Part shown: in pieces, positions 9,040 through 17,694 of the stretch | How the letters are laid out: each line of letters starts with the position of its first letter | Numbering within the stretch: position 1 is the stretch's first letter | Origin: MH13 sp040219355 | GTDB lineage: Bacteria > Pseudomonadota > Alphaproteobacteria > Rhizobiales > MH13 | Length of the DNA: 64,000 bases | Assembly (NCBI GenBank): GCA_040219355.1 | Contig: JAVJSN010000015.1 | Span: forward strand, 248,001-312,000 | Direction of reading: 5' to 3' | The notes under the pieces: model-generated | Databases searched by the model: none | What the model saw: only the letters and a program-made list of their open reading frames with translations | Told to the model about the DNA's origin: nothing | Made by a program: the position numbers and the translations under genes

Positions 9040-10809
9040 TTAGGCAGCGTTCGACATACTCCCAGGCACAGTGAGATCAAAGCCCGGCACCTGACCACGG
9101 AACACAGTTTGTGTGTTTTTCGACAGCTGTTCGAGCGTTTTGACGTCATCGTCCGCAGATGCCGACTCGCCCCAAGAGCGGCTTACATCGGGCCAGGGAA
9201 TCGAGTCGATGAGAAGCTGCGTGTAGGGGTGCTGCGGGTTGCCAATCACTTCCTTCGGTGGCCCAGCCTCAGCGATATGACCGTGGTAGAGCACGATCAC
9301 ATAGTCCGAAACATGGTAGGCAGTGGCCAGATCATGGGTGATGTAGAGGATCGAGATGCCGTATTGGTCCTTTAGGTCATAGATGTTCTTCAGGATTGTG
9401 GCGCGCAGGCTGGCGTCGACCATCGAAACCGGTTCGTCGGCAATCAGTAGCTTGGGTTCGAGCATCAGCGCACGGGCGACAATCAGGCGCTGGCGTTGTC
9501 CGCCAGATAGCTGGTGAGGATAACGGCGCAGCACCTGGCTTGGGTCGAGGCCCACGGCGGTGCAGGCCTCGAACATCTTCTCTTCGGTGTGCGCCTCGGA
9601 TTTGGCAAAGCCGAACCGCTTAAAGGGAAACTTTAGCGCGTGATCGACCCGGTAAAACGGGTTGAAGCAGGCGTAAGGGTCTTGGAAAACCGCCTGCACA
9701 TTCTTGCGGAAATCAAGCCGAGCCGATGGGCCCATTTTGTTGATGTCCTTGCCCTCAAACATCACTCGACCCGACGACGGCGGGGTGAAGCCGAGCATCA
9801 TATCGCCCATGGTCGATTTGCCCGAACCGGACTGGCCGACGATGGAGATGATCTTTGGCACCTCACCATCCAGCTTGAACGACATAGGGTGGACGGCGGT
9901 GACATCGCCATAGGCTTTGGTGACACCATCAAACTGCAGCAGGGGTTCTGATCCCGCTGAGCGATTAACAGATGGAGCGCCCAGACCTTCGTCCAAAAAA
10001 CTATCACCTCCGACCAGCGGCACGGAGGAAATGAGCTGCTTGGTATAAGGATGTTTCGGGTTTTCAATGATTTGCTTCACCGTGCCGTGCTCGACCAATT
10101 CTCCGTCTTTGAGGACAGCCAGCTCGTCGACGCTTTGCGCCATCAAACCCATATCGTGGCCGATCAAGATGAGCCCGGAGCCAATCTTGGCCTGCACCTC
10201 TTTGAGGGTCTGCATCACATGGCGCTGAGTCACCACATCAAGCGCGGAGGTCGGCTCGTCGGCGATGATGAGTTCTGGGTTCAGTGAAACCCCAAGCGCG
10301 ATGCAGACGCGTTGCTTCATGCCGCCTGACAGCTCGTGCGGATAGAGCCGACCCACATGACCGCCAAGACCGACGCTCGCCAAGCAATCATCAGAGCGCT
10401 GTTTCAGCTCGGCCTTGGCCACATTGCCTTCATGGGCACGCACAGCATCCCAAATTTGGTCTTCAATGCGCATGATGGGGTTGAGCGAGTTCATCGCCCC
10501 TTGCGGGATGTAAGCAACACGCGAGAGGCGCGTCTTGCGCATCTCTTCCTCGCCCAGATCAAGGATTTCGGTGTCGCCCAGCTTGATGGAGCCTTTTGAG
10601 ACGACCCCAGGCGCCGCAAGCATCTGCATTACAGCCAGCGCGGTGGTAGTTTTGCCTGATCCGGACTCGCCAATGAAACCGACGCGGCGGCCTTCATAGA
10701 TCGCCAGATCAAGATCGCGCACTGCATGCACCAAACCGCCCGACGTTGGGAAGTCGATCGAGATGTCCTTCAGCGTCAGGACCACTTTGCCAGATTGTTC
10801 GACTGCCAT
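9040..10809 (-). CDS. ABC transporter ATP-binding protein, two fused DppD/DppF-type ATPase domains
   Basis: 589 residues. Two complete nucleotide-binding domains lie in tandem: Walker A GESGSGKT (47-54) with signature LSGGMKQR, then a second GQSGSGKST with LSGGQRQR and Walker B LLIADEP. Each matches one ATPase of dipeptide/oligopeptide importers, which are normally separate proteins. The start at 10809 (MAVEQSGK) follows an AAGGA site and leaves 10 bases to the permease; a longer frame to 10857 would overlap the permease gene. It powers uptake together with the two permeases and the binding protein upstream. Confidence 0.93.
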   Translation of the reverse strand: MAVEQSGKVVLTLKDISIDFPTSGGLVHAVRDLDLAIYEGRRVGFIGESGSGKTTTALAVMQMLAAPGVVSKGSIKLGDTEILDLGEEEMRKTRLSRVAYIPQGAMNSLNPIMRIEDQIWDAVRAHEGNVAKAELKQRSDDCLASVGLGGHVGRLYPHELSGGMKQRVCIALGVSLNPELIIADEPTSALDVVTQRHVMQTLKEVQAKIGSGLILIGHDMGLMAQSVDELAVLKDGELVEHGTVKQIIENPKHPYTKQLISSVPLVGGDSFLDEGLGAPSVNRSAGSEPLLQFDGVTKAYGDVTAVHPMSFKLDGEVPKIISIVGQSGSGKSTMGDMMLGFTPPSSGRVMFEGKDINKMGPSARLDFRKNVQAVFQDPYACFNPFYRVDHALKFPFKRFGFAKSEAHTEEKMFEACTAVGLDPSQVLRRYPHQLSGGQRQRLIVARALMLEPKLLIADEPVSMVDASLRATILKNIYDLKDQYGISILYITHDLATAYHVSDYVIVLYHGHIAEAGPPKEVIGNPQHPYTQLLIDSIPWPDVSRSWGESASADDDVKTLEQLSKNTQTVFRGQVPGFDLTVPGSMSNAA

Positions 10810-10819
10810 CGGTTCGTCC

Positions 10820-11770
10820 TTACACTTTACGTAGGCGCGGGTTGGAGACCTCATCAAGGCCCAAATTCACCAGCAAAAGCGCGATGAACATGATGGCCAG
10901 CAGAGCTGTCGGTAGTCCCCACCACCACCAAAGATTTTGGATCAGCGCGCCGGAGTTGATCGCATCGTAGATCACGCGGCCAAGGGTCGGCACGCGTTGT
11001 GGGCCAAGGCCAAGAACCTCCAGACCAACAGCCGTCACGATGGCGGTGGTCACGTTGGCGATGAACGAGCCGAAAAGATAGGGCACAAGGTTTGGCATCA
11101 TCTCGCGAAACATAATGTGCCAGACCGAGGCGCCGGAAAGCTGCGCCATTTTCACATAGCCAGACTCGCGCATCGACAGAACCTGTGCGCGAATGAGACG
11201 TGTTGGGGATTGCCACATGAAACCCGCGATTAGCACCGCCATCATAAGCAGGGACACGTCACCAAAGGCTGATTGAAACACCACGAGGATGAGCAAGGGT
11301 GGGATGGTGATCATAACGTCGGAAAGGATGCGGATCACATCATCGGTGCGTCCACCGATGAAACCGGCTGTGAAGCCAAGAAAGATGCCGGTGGACATGC
11401 CGATGAGCGAGGCAATGGCACCAATCATTAGCGTGTTGGGCGTGCCAACGACGAGCAGCGCCAGCAAGTCGCGACCGGCACCATCTGTTCCCAGCGGATA
11501 GTCGCCGACACCGGGGGTGCCGCGTAGATTTTCAAAGCCTAATGGCGGCAGACGCAGCGGTGTTGAGCCGGTGAACACCAGTTCGGTGTTCCAAACCCAT
11601 TGACCAACAAAGCCCATAATGACGATGAACAGCAGGATGCTGACGCCCCAAATGAGCTTGGGGTTGAGCCAAGGGTTGTCAAAGCGGTTGAAGCGACCGC
11701 TGGCTGTGGATGTATCGACAACCCCTGCGGCTTCTGAGTCGGTGGTCGGCGAGAGTTTTGTGTCAGCCAT
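10820..11770 (-). CDS. ABC transporter permease, DppC/OppC type
   Basis: 316 residues with about six membrane segments. An N-terminal cytoplasmic stretch precedes the first segment (LIWGVSILLFIVIMGFVG), as in DppC. The ATPase-contact loop lies near LSMRESGYVKMAQLSGASVW. The ATG at 11770 lies one base after the stop of the preceding permease, so translation is probably coupled; a frame open to 11812 would overlap that gene further. It forms the membrane channel with the DppB-like partner. Confidence 0.92.
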   Translation of the reverse strand: MADTKLSPTTDSEAAGVVDTSTASGRFNRFDNPWLNPKLIWGVSILLFIVIMGFVGQWVWNTELVFTGSTPLRLPPLGFENLRGTPGVGDYPLGTDGAGRDLLALLVVGTPNTLMIGAIASLIGMSTGIFLGFTAGFIGGRTDDVIRILSDVMITIPPLLILVVFQSAFGDVSLLMMAVLIAGFMWQSPTRLIRAQVLSMRESGYVKMAQLSGASVWHIMFREMMPNLVPYLFGSFIANVTTAIVTAVGLEVLGLGPQRVPTLGRVIYDAINSGALIQNLWWWWGLPTALLAIMFIALLLVNLGLDEVSNPRLRKV

Positions 11771-11771
11771 C

Positions 11772-12827
11772 TCACGCCGCCTTTTGGGTCGATTGGCGTA
11801 TGCGCGGATCAATGAGCGGATAGATCAAATCGACAATAAAAACGCTGGCTGCTGTCATCAGAATGATGATGAAACTGACGCCTTGGATCACGGCGAAATC
11901 CTGATCCAGAATTGCGTCGTAGAGCAGCTTTCCCATGCCATTGTAGGAGAAGATGCGCTCCACCAGGATCTGGCCGGACACAAGCAGTCCGATCTTCAGG
12001 GCAAACGCCGTCACCTGCGGGAGGATCGCGTTGCGCACCATATATTTATAGAGGATGTAACGTGGTTTCAGGCCCTTGGCCTTGGCAAGGTTGACATAAT
12101 CCTCGCCCTGCACGGTGATCATCAGTCCGCGCATGCCCAGCGTCCAAAAACCGAACGTCACCAAGATGATGGAAAGCGCCGGGAGAGTGCCGTGATAGGC
12201 CACAGATTGCATGAACTCAAAGGTCCAGCCAGGTTCCACATTCAGTCCGTAAGAGCCTGTGAGCGGGAAGAAGAACTCGTTGCCCGTCCATTGCCGCATC
12301 TTGATGGAAAACAGGTAGAGCAGGAGCAGTCCTGAAAGAATTGGGGGGATCGCGGTAAAGATCATCATGCTCGGGATGACGACCTTCCAGACTTTAGGTG
12401 TTCGCTCCCACACCATGAAGGCGCCCAGCGCATTGCCGATGATGAAGGTGATGATCACCGACAGCAGCATCAAGCCAAGCGTCCAGGGCAGGGCTTGCCA
12501 GATAAGGGCGGCAACTGGCGTGGGAAAACTGGCTGCTGACAATCCGAAGTCAAAGGTGAGGATGGAGCGCAGATAAAGCAGATATTGCACCCAAAGCGGC
12601 TCATTAAGGCCGAAGCGTTCGCGCAGTTGCTCAAGGATGAGATCAGAGCCTTCCACAAACGCGCCGCCGGATGCCATACGACCGAGCATCACTTCTGCCG
12701 GATCGACGGGTGACAGGCGTGGAATGATCCAGATCAGCGTTGCAGCGATCCAAACTGTGATCACAAAAGTGATCAGTCGGTTGATGACATACTCTTTGGG
12801 TATGCCGCCCCCAGATGACCCACTCAT
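11772..12827 (-). CDS. ABC transporter permease, DppB/OppB type
   Basis: 351 residues with about six membrane segments. The first starts at VINRLITFVITVWIAATLIW. The EAA-type loop MITVQGEDYVNLAKAKGL is recognisable. Partner of the permease that follows. The binding-protein gene lies upstream across a 132-base gap with a hairpin, which is usual when more binding protein than membrane protein is made. Confidence 0.92.
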   Translation of the reverse strand: MSGSSGGGIPKEYVINRLITFVITVWIAATLIWIIPRLSPVDPAEVMLGRMASGGAFVEGSDLILEQLRERFGLNEPLWVQYLLYLRSILTFDFGLSAASFPTPVAALIWQALPWTLGLMLLSVIITFIIGNALGAFMVWERTPKVWKVVIPSMMIFTAIPPILSGLLLLYLFSIKMRQWTGNEFFFPLTGSYGLNVEPGWTFEFMQSVAYHGTLPALSIILVTFGFWTLGMRGLMITVQGEDYVNLAKAKGLKPRYILYKYMVRNAILPQVTAFALKIGLLVSGQILVERIFSYNGMGKLLYDAILDQDFAVIQGVSFIIILMTAASVFIVDLIYPLIDPRIRQSTQKAA

Positions 12828-12918
12828 TGAAACGCTCCCATGCCCATGCCCCCGTTCCCATGGCTCTACAGCCGTTTGTTTTCTTGTTCCGCTGTTCTTT
12901 TCGCAGCGGATACAAAGA

Positions 12919-12946
12919 GGGCGGGGCGCTTTTCAGCGTCCCGCCC
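12919..12946 (-). terminator. Hairpin between binding-protein and permease genes
   Basis: GGGCGGGGCGCT (12919-12930) and AGCGTCCCGCCC (12935-12946) form a 12-bp stem with one mismatch or G-U pair and a 4-base loop, 13 bases after the binding-protein stop on the minus strand. There is no long T-run, so partial termination or 3'-end stabilisation of the upstream message is likely. Confidence 0.55.
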
Positions 12947-12959
12947 GATTGTGAAACGA

Positions 12960-14693
12960 CTACTGCGCGCGTTCCAAATTGTGGATGATCTGGTGTGCAG
13001 ACCCCCACCAGAACGCTGGATGGTTGTAGTTGTTTTCCGCCGTTGGCCAGCCGGTCCAGTAGGTGGTATTGAACGGCAGAAGTTTTGCGGCTTGTACCAG
13101 CGGTACAAACGGTACTTCCTGCGCGAGGTAGCCGTGGGCCTCGGCAACCATGTCCACGATGGCCGGATCGCCAATGGCCATCGTGCCCATCTGCTCAACA
13201 ATCTCGGTGTAGGCAGCGGTGGCTTCGGTGTCCCAACGGCCAGTGTTGTTGAAGCCGGGTGCACGTTCGCCAATGGGTGCGATGGTGGCGTTGGTGTACC
13301 GGTTCATGGACGCCCATGGCTCGTTCACCGAGCCGCAGGAAAGCCAAGAATAGCTCATTTCGTAACCGCCCAATGGAAGAACTTCGCCCCAAAATACTGA
13401 GTTTTCAACCGGCGTTGAGCGGGCAGAAATGCCGGCGCGGTTTAGCTGTTCAACGATCACATCAATGGTGCGGGTGTACTCAGAAGAGGCTGAGTTTACG
13501 TGGATGTTGGCAACAAGGTCTTCGCCGTTCAGCTCGTAGATGCCGTCGGTGCCCTTGGTGTATCCATTCGCCTCAATCAGCGCCTGCGCGCCTTCGATAT
13601 CAGCTTCGGCGGTAAAGCCATTGCCTGCGGCCTCGATGGCTGAAATGAACGGTTCCATCGCACCATATTGCACGAACATGGAGCGCGAGGCCTGCGTTGT
13701 GCCTTCATAGGCGACATTCACGATCTGGTTTCGATCGATCAGCATCTCGACGGCGCGGCGCATATCCGCATTGTCCCATGGGGCAACGGTGGTGTTGAAT
13801 TCCATCTGGCGAGCGCAAGGGTCTGGCCAGGCGTAGGGCAGGTCGTTGAACCATGCGATCATGTTGGGGTTTTGGAAGCCCATGGCTTCGAACGTGCCAA
13901 GGGTTACGGCCTGCGCCGCATCCATTTCGTTTGCCACCATGAGCTGGGCACGGTTTTCTTCGCCGCCGGATTCAAGGAAGATCACGCGAAGCGGCTCAGG
14001 TAAATCTTCAAAGCCGGTTTGGGCGCCCCACCACTCATCGTTGCGATCCCAAATGGCACGGTTGGTTGCCATGGAGGTCATGGTGTATGGGCCGGTGCCG
14101 ATAGGTGGATTGAAGGCGAAGGTTGCTGCGTCTTCACCAGCCCAGACATGTTCCGGCATAATGAGGAATGAACCGAAAATGCGGTTCGAGAAGTTCTCCA
14201 AGATGAAGCGCGGATTGGCACTGTTGAGCGTAAACCTGACGGTAAGGTCATCGACTTTTTCAACACTGGCGACTTGCGCGCGGATGGTGGCTGGTTCGCG
14301 CTCAGATAGGCCCTCATTGTCGAGCGCCATCTGTACGGTGAACACCACATCATCGGCGTTGAAGACTTCACCATCTGACCAGGTGACACCGTCGCGAAGA
14401 GTTACCGTCCATTCGTCCTGTGCGTCGTTGGCCTCAAAGCCCATGGCGAGCCACGGCTCAATCTCACCGGACTCGTAGTTGAGAATGAAGAGCGGCTCCC
14501 ACATTGTCTGATGAGCGCCATGCTCGCGTTTCACGCCTGGTGTGAAAGGGTTGAAGTTTTCCGGATCGCGAATGGTGCGGTCAATGTCGAAGATCACGGT
14601 ATCTTCGCGCGGCACGTCCTGCGCAAAGGCAGTACCCGTCAGCGCAACAGCAAAAGCGGTGCCAGCAAGCAAGCTTGCTTTGAAATGGTTCAT
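12960..14693 (-). CDS. ABC transporter substrate-binding protein, peptide/oligosaccharide family 5
   Basis: 577 residues. Signal peptide MNHFKASLLAGTAFAVALTG then TAFA, with likely cleavage after residue 24, so it is periplasmic. The body is an SBP_bac_5 (DppA/OppA-like) fold: LRDGVTWSDGEVFNADDVVF and PIGTGPYTM are family signatures. Members of this family bind peptides, nickel chelates or oligosaccharides. With an alpha-mannosidase at the end of the same operon, an oligomannoside ligand is inferred. The start at 14693 has a strong GGGAGGAAACC site; an open frame to 14984 upstream is not used. First gene of the operon, under the promoter at 14784-14812. Confidence 0.93.
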   Translation of the reverse strand: MNHFKASLLAGTAFAVALTGTAFAQDVPREDTVIFDIDRTIRDPENFNPFTPGVKREHGAHQTMWEPLFILNYESGEIEPWLAMGFEANDAQDEWTVTLRDGVTWSDGEVFNADDVVFTVQMALDNEGLSEREPATIRAQVASVEKVDDLTVRFTLNSANPRFILENFSNRIFGSFLIMPEHVWAGEDAATFAFNPPIGTGPYTMTSMATNRAIWDRNDEWWGAQTGFEDLPEPLRVIFLESGGEENRAQLMVANEMDAAQAVTLGTFEAMGFQNPNMIAWFNDLPYAWPDPCARQMEFNTTVAPWDNADMRRAVEMLIDRNQIVNVAYEGTTQASRSMFVQYGAMEPFISAIEAAGNGFTAEADIEGAQALIEANGYTKGTDGIYELNGEDLVANIHVNSASSEYTRTIDVIVEQLNRAGISARSTPVENSVFWGEVLPLGGYEMSYSWLSCGSVNEPWASMNRYTNATIAPIGERAPGFNNTGRWDTEATAAYTEIVEQMGTMAIGDPAIVDMVAEAHGYLAQEVPFVPLVQAAKLLPFNTTYWTGWPTAENNYNHPAFWWGSAHQIIHNLERAQ

Positions 14694-14783
14694 GGTTTCC
14701 TCCCTTGGAACCTGATGCATGAATTTCGCGGAAGCCTTTTCGGGGAAAGCTGCCGCGCCTCTTGAGAAGCTATTTTCAAGCAA

Positions 14784-14812
14784 GCATAAGTCTAGATTGA
14801 ATACGAATGCAA
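14784..14812 (-). promoter_or_regulatory. Predicted promoter of the importer/mannosidase operon
   Basis: On the minus strand TTGCAT (14807-14812) and TTATGC (14784-14789) are separated by 17 bases, a fair sigma-70 layout, about 90 bases upstream of the binding-protein start. The -35 box is part of a LacI-type palindrome. Confidence 0.5.
14797..14812. promoter_or_regulatory. LacI-type operator-like palindrome, copy 1
   Basis: TTGAATACGAATGCAA fits the symmetric pattern TTGNATNCGNATNCAA with a central CG, the layout of LacI/GalR-family operators. It covers the -35 box, where a repressor would block transcription. A second copy with 16 of 18 matching bases (counting flanks) lies at 16244-16259. 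A further inverted repeat AATACG/CGTATT spans 14800-14825. Confidence 0.5.
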
Positions 14813-14863
14813 GAGTGCACGTATTTTGTGCTGTCGCAACGTCAGTTTGTGGTCGGGGAGCGT

Positions 14864-15490
14864 TTAGCCAAGGATGGCGTAAGCCACCGAAAGCAAAAGA
14901 AGAATGGCGAAAGCAATGTTGACGATACGCGATGTGCGTGGCTCTTGGAGAGCACTTGTCATCGCGGCGCCGACGAAAAGCCAACCCATGTTTACGGCGG
15001 TGATTGTCGCGATCAGCAGGCCAGCCTTCCAGAAGCTATCGGCCAGTTGATTGCCGTCCACCAGCACGTGGCCGGAGAAAAGTGCGGCCATGGCGGCGTA
15101 GGCCTTTGGGTTGACCAGCGAGAGGCCAAAACCCTCATACCAGCGTGGCGCGGGTTTCGTTGGGGTGGACCCGTTGTCTAGCGTGGCTGCCATCAAGGGT
15201 GGTGCCGTCGCGATACGAAAAGCGAGGTAGAGAAAATAGGCCGCCGCCAGAACCGTCACGATTGGTGCAAGGCCCGGGACGGCCAGAACAATGCCTGCTA
15301 TGCCAGTGCCAACCAGCGCAATTACGACCACCATGCCGAGGTTGAGGCCGACCATATATTCAATGCCGCGTAAACGACCGAAAGAGGCGCCGACGGCGGC
15401 CATGCTGAGCGTGTTGGGCCCTGGGCTGCCGGTGAGCGCCAGGGCGGCGAGAAGGAATGAAAGTGTGGCTGTGAGCATCACCGCCACCAT
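14864..15490 (-). CDS. LysE/RhtB family amino-acid exporter
   Basis: 208 residues, six hydrophobic segments, and the family opening LALTGSPGPNTLSMAAVGAS followed by RGIEYMVGLNLGM. Members export amino acids such as lysine, threonine or homoserine; the substrate here is unknown. It starts 8 bases after the MBL-fold gene, so both are probably one message. An ATG four codons further in (15478) is an alternative start. Confidence 0.88.
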   Translation of the reverse strand: MVAVMLTATLSFLLAALALTGSPGPNTLSMAAVGASFGRLRGIEYMVGLNLGMVVVIALVGTGIAGIVLAVPGLAPIVTVLAAAYFLYLAFRIATAPPLMAATLDNGSTPTKPAPRWYEGFGLSLVNPKAYAAMAALFSGHVLVDGNQLADSFWKAGLLIATITAVNMGWLFVGAAMTSALQEPRTSRIVNIAFAILLLLSVAYAILG

Positions 15491-15498
15491 TATCGCGG

Positions 15499-16176
15499 CT
15501 AATGGACGTAATCCATCACCAAAACGCGGGTTTGGTTTGGCAGGTCGTCCTTTTTCAGTGTGGCGACATGATCAAAGGCGAAATCGACTTGTGCATCGTT
15601 GAAGTAGGACAAGAAGCTTTCGATCCACATCGTGTTGCGCGGCTTGTAGGTGAGGGTGCGGAAGTGCATTGGCACAATGATTTTTGGGCGCACCCTTTTG
15701 ATCAGGATGTCCAGATCAGGCAGCTCTATCGTGAGATAACCACCTGCCAAGGCTAGCAACACATCGACATCTTCAAAGAACGCCATCTGGGCATCGGTTA
15801 GCGGATTGCCGACATCTCCCATATGGGCGATTTTGATGCCATCGACTTCAAACCGATACATGCCATTTTGACCGGGAATGCCGCGCGGATGATCGACCCA
15901 TTCTGCTGCCTCAATGGCGTCGACCGTGATCCCTGCGGCTGTTGCTCTGCCGCCATCAAGCGCTGTGTCTAGGGCATTGATAACCGCCGGCGCGCCGGGG
16001 ATTAGGTCGGCGCGGCAATGGGCATCATCATCATCGGAGGATATGATCACCAGGTCAGCGGTTTCGGTGATGGGGCGATACCCAACGCCTTCGGGTGTGT
16101 AAGGATCGGTGATGATCGAGGTTCCATCGTCCGCAGTGATGCGAAACGCGGCGTGGCCGTACCATTTCAGCTGCAT
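15499..16176 (-). CDS. Metallo-beta-lactamase-fold protein with altered metal motif
   Basis: 225 residues with the UPF0173-like MBL fold: MQLKWYGHAAFRI at the N-terminus, IAHMGDVG in the middle and IVPMHFRTL near the end. The usual metal motif HxHxDH is replaced by SDDDDAHC (around residue 50), so only the last His remains. It may bind metal differently or have lost hydrolase activity. It is followed by the LysE gene and preceded by an operator-like palindrome shared with the mannoside operon. Confidence 0.8.
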   Translation of the reverse strand: MQLKWYGHAAFRITADDGTSIITDPYTPEGVGYRPITETADLVIISSDDDDAHCRADLIPGAPAVINALDTALDGGRATAAGITVDAIEAAEWVDHPRGIPGQNGMYRFEVDGIKIAHMGDVGNPLTDAQMAFFEDVDVLLALAGGYLTIELPDLDILIKRVRPKIIVPMHFRTLTYKPRNTMWIESFLSYFNDAQVDFAFDHVATLKKDDLPNQTRVLVMDYVH

Positions 16177-16243
16177 GGTGTTTTTGTCCTTTGTCGTGAT
16201 ATCGCCGAATACGACGTGTTGTTTAACGCAGTCATGGCGCGTG

Positions 16244-16259
16244 CTGAATTCGTATGCAA
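16244..16259. promoter_or_regulatory. LacI-type operator-like palindrome, copy 2
   Basis: CTGAATTCGTATGCAA follows the same pattern (TGNATNCGNATNCA) as copy 1 at 14797. It also contains TTGCAT on the minus strand, here 68 bases upstream of the MBL-fold start. The YdcZ gene starts 32 bases away on the other side. The matched -10 on the minus strand is weak. Confidence 0.45.
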
Positions 16260-16291
16260 GAGCCGATTGGCTAACCTAAGAAAGTGATCCC

Positions 16292-16765
16292 ATGCCCAGC
16301 GAACCTTCACCGATCGTGTTGATTCTGGCCCTTCTGTCGGTCGTCGCTGGGGGCATGGCCATTGCGACCCAGGCGCCTATCAATGCCATGCTCAACCGCA
16401 CCATTGCTGATCCTATTCTTACCGCGTGCATATCGTTTTTTGTTGGATTTGTAGCATTGCTGGTTGCGTGGGTGGTGAGCTTGGTGCTGCGCGAGCAGAG
16501 CTTTGTGCTGCCTGATGTATCTGCCGCTCCGGCCTGGATATGGATTGGTGGCATGCTTGGCACCGTCTATGTGCTGGCGGCGCTTTGGAGCGTTCCCAAA
16601 TTGGGCGTTTTGACGGTTGTTGCAGCCGTCGTATTTGGCCAGTTGATGGCATCGCTGGTGATCGACGCAACTGGCGCATTTGGCCTGCAGGCCAAAGAGA
16701 TTTCGCTTACCCGCGTGCTTGCGGTTTTCATGGTGATGGGTGGGCTGCTGCTCTCGCGACTTTAG
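16292..16765 (+). CDS. YdcZ-family (DUF606) small membrane transporter
   Basis: 157 residues with about five hydrophobic segments (ILALLSVVAGGMAIATQAPI, ACISFFVGFVALLVAWVVSL and others). DUF606 proteins belong to the drug/metabolite transporter superfamily and often occur singly or in pairs; this one is single. Substrate unknown. The last 4 bases overlap the converging dioxygenase gene. Confidence 0.85.
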   Translation: MPSEPSPIVLILALLSVVAGGMAIATQAPINAMLNRTIADPILTACISFFVGFVALLVAWVVSLVLREQSFVLPDVSAAPAWIWIGGMLGTVYVLAALWSVPKLGVLTVVAAVVFGQLMASLVIDATGAFGLQAKEISLTRVLAVFMVMGGLLLSRL

Positions 16766-17592
16766 TTGCCGCCAATGTTGCGAGGGCCTTCACTGAGAAC
16801 CAATCGGTCGCTTTGTGGGCGTGAATGATGGCGCCAGGTGCCGGTTTTATCTTCACCGCGGCAGAGAACGGCCTCGATCCCTTTGCCCCAAGCTTCGTTG
16901 GTGACGGCCACCTCTGGCGGACAGTAGCGGATGGTGAGTCCGCAGCGGCGACGCAAAGAGGTGTTGGGTAGCGAGCCGTGCGCAAGCATATCGGCGTGCA
17001 TGGAAAACTGCCCAGCCTTCAGATCGTTGCTTACCGGTGCGTCAAGGTCTTCTGCGCCCACCAGCGCTCTGTCCAGCACCGACCCCTTGGCGGCAGCCTC
17101 CCATTGCATTGGGCCTTTGTTGTGGGTGCCTGGAATGAAGCGCATCGCGGAATTTTCTTCATCGGTGTCGTCAATCGCCAGCCATACAGTGACCGTACGC
17201 GCAGGGGAGAAGTGCCAGAAGCTGGCATCCTGATGCCAAGGCACGGTTTTGGGATCGCCGGGCAATTTGGCAAAAAAGTGCGCCGCCCAGCAGATGATAT
17301 TTGGGCCAACAATGTCTTCCACATGATTGAGAATCGTGGGGTTGGTGCAAATGTCCCAAAGGCCAGCTAGGCGGGCTTGAAAACAGTTGATGCCATAGGC
17401 CCCATCTGGACCTGCTTGCGCCAACAGGTTGTCGAAATAGGCCCGGTTGGCCTTGGCTTGGGTTTCATCGAAGGCGGAAAATCCACTGACATAACCTTCA
17501 CGATTGTACCGCTCGATGTGTGCATGCAAGAGCGCCTTGGGACTGGCGTTAACAACCGGCTTGAAGGCCAGGTCGCGGTGAGATTGCAGCAT
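16762..17592 (-). CDS. Phytanoyl-CoA dioxygenase (PhyH) family protein
   Basis: 276 residues. Fe(II)/2-oxoglutarate-dependent oxygenase fold with the facial triad visible as H120 and D122 (PWHQDASFW) and H205 (MLAHGSLPN), and downstream arginines for 2-oxoglutarate. The true substrate is not phytanoyl-CoA by default; bacterial members hydroxylate diverse small molecules. The start MLQSHRDLAF at 17592 is chosen because the frame up to 17799 runs through the divergent promoter and into the AraC gene. Paired head-to-head with an AraC-type regulator. Confidence 0.88.
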   Translation of the reverse strand: MLQSHRDLAFKPVVNASPKALLHAHIERYNREGYVSGFSAFDETQAKANRAYFDNLLAQAGPDGAYGINCFQARLAGLWDICTNPTILNHVEDIVGPNIICWAAHFFAKLPGDPKTVPWHQDASFWHFSPARTVTVWLAIDDTDEENSAMRFIPGTHNKGPMQWEAAAKGSVLDRALVGAEDLDAPVSNDLKAGQFSMHADMLAHGSLPNTSLRRRCGLTIRYCPPEVAVTNEAWGKGIEAVLCRGEDKTGTWRHHSRPQSDRLVLSEGPRNIGGN

Positions 17593-17694
17593 GGTGAGCG
17601 CTCTTCGGTGTGATCTGTGGTGTCTTGACGGTACGTTTGTTTTGTTGATCAATCTTCCCCAAAGTGACCAATTTTTTGTGGTATTTTGATTTTG

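Noticed and set aside
11619..12335. 238-codon plus-strand frame opposite the two permease genes
   Set aside because: It overlaps well-supported permeases on the other strand and resembles no protein.
17521..17535. Third ATGCAAGAG string like the operator flank
   Set aside because: Lies inside the PhyH coding sequence and lacks the palindrome around a central CG.
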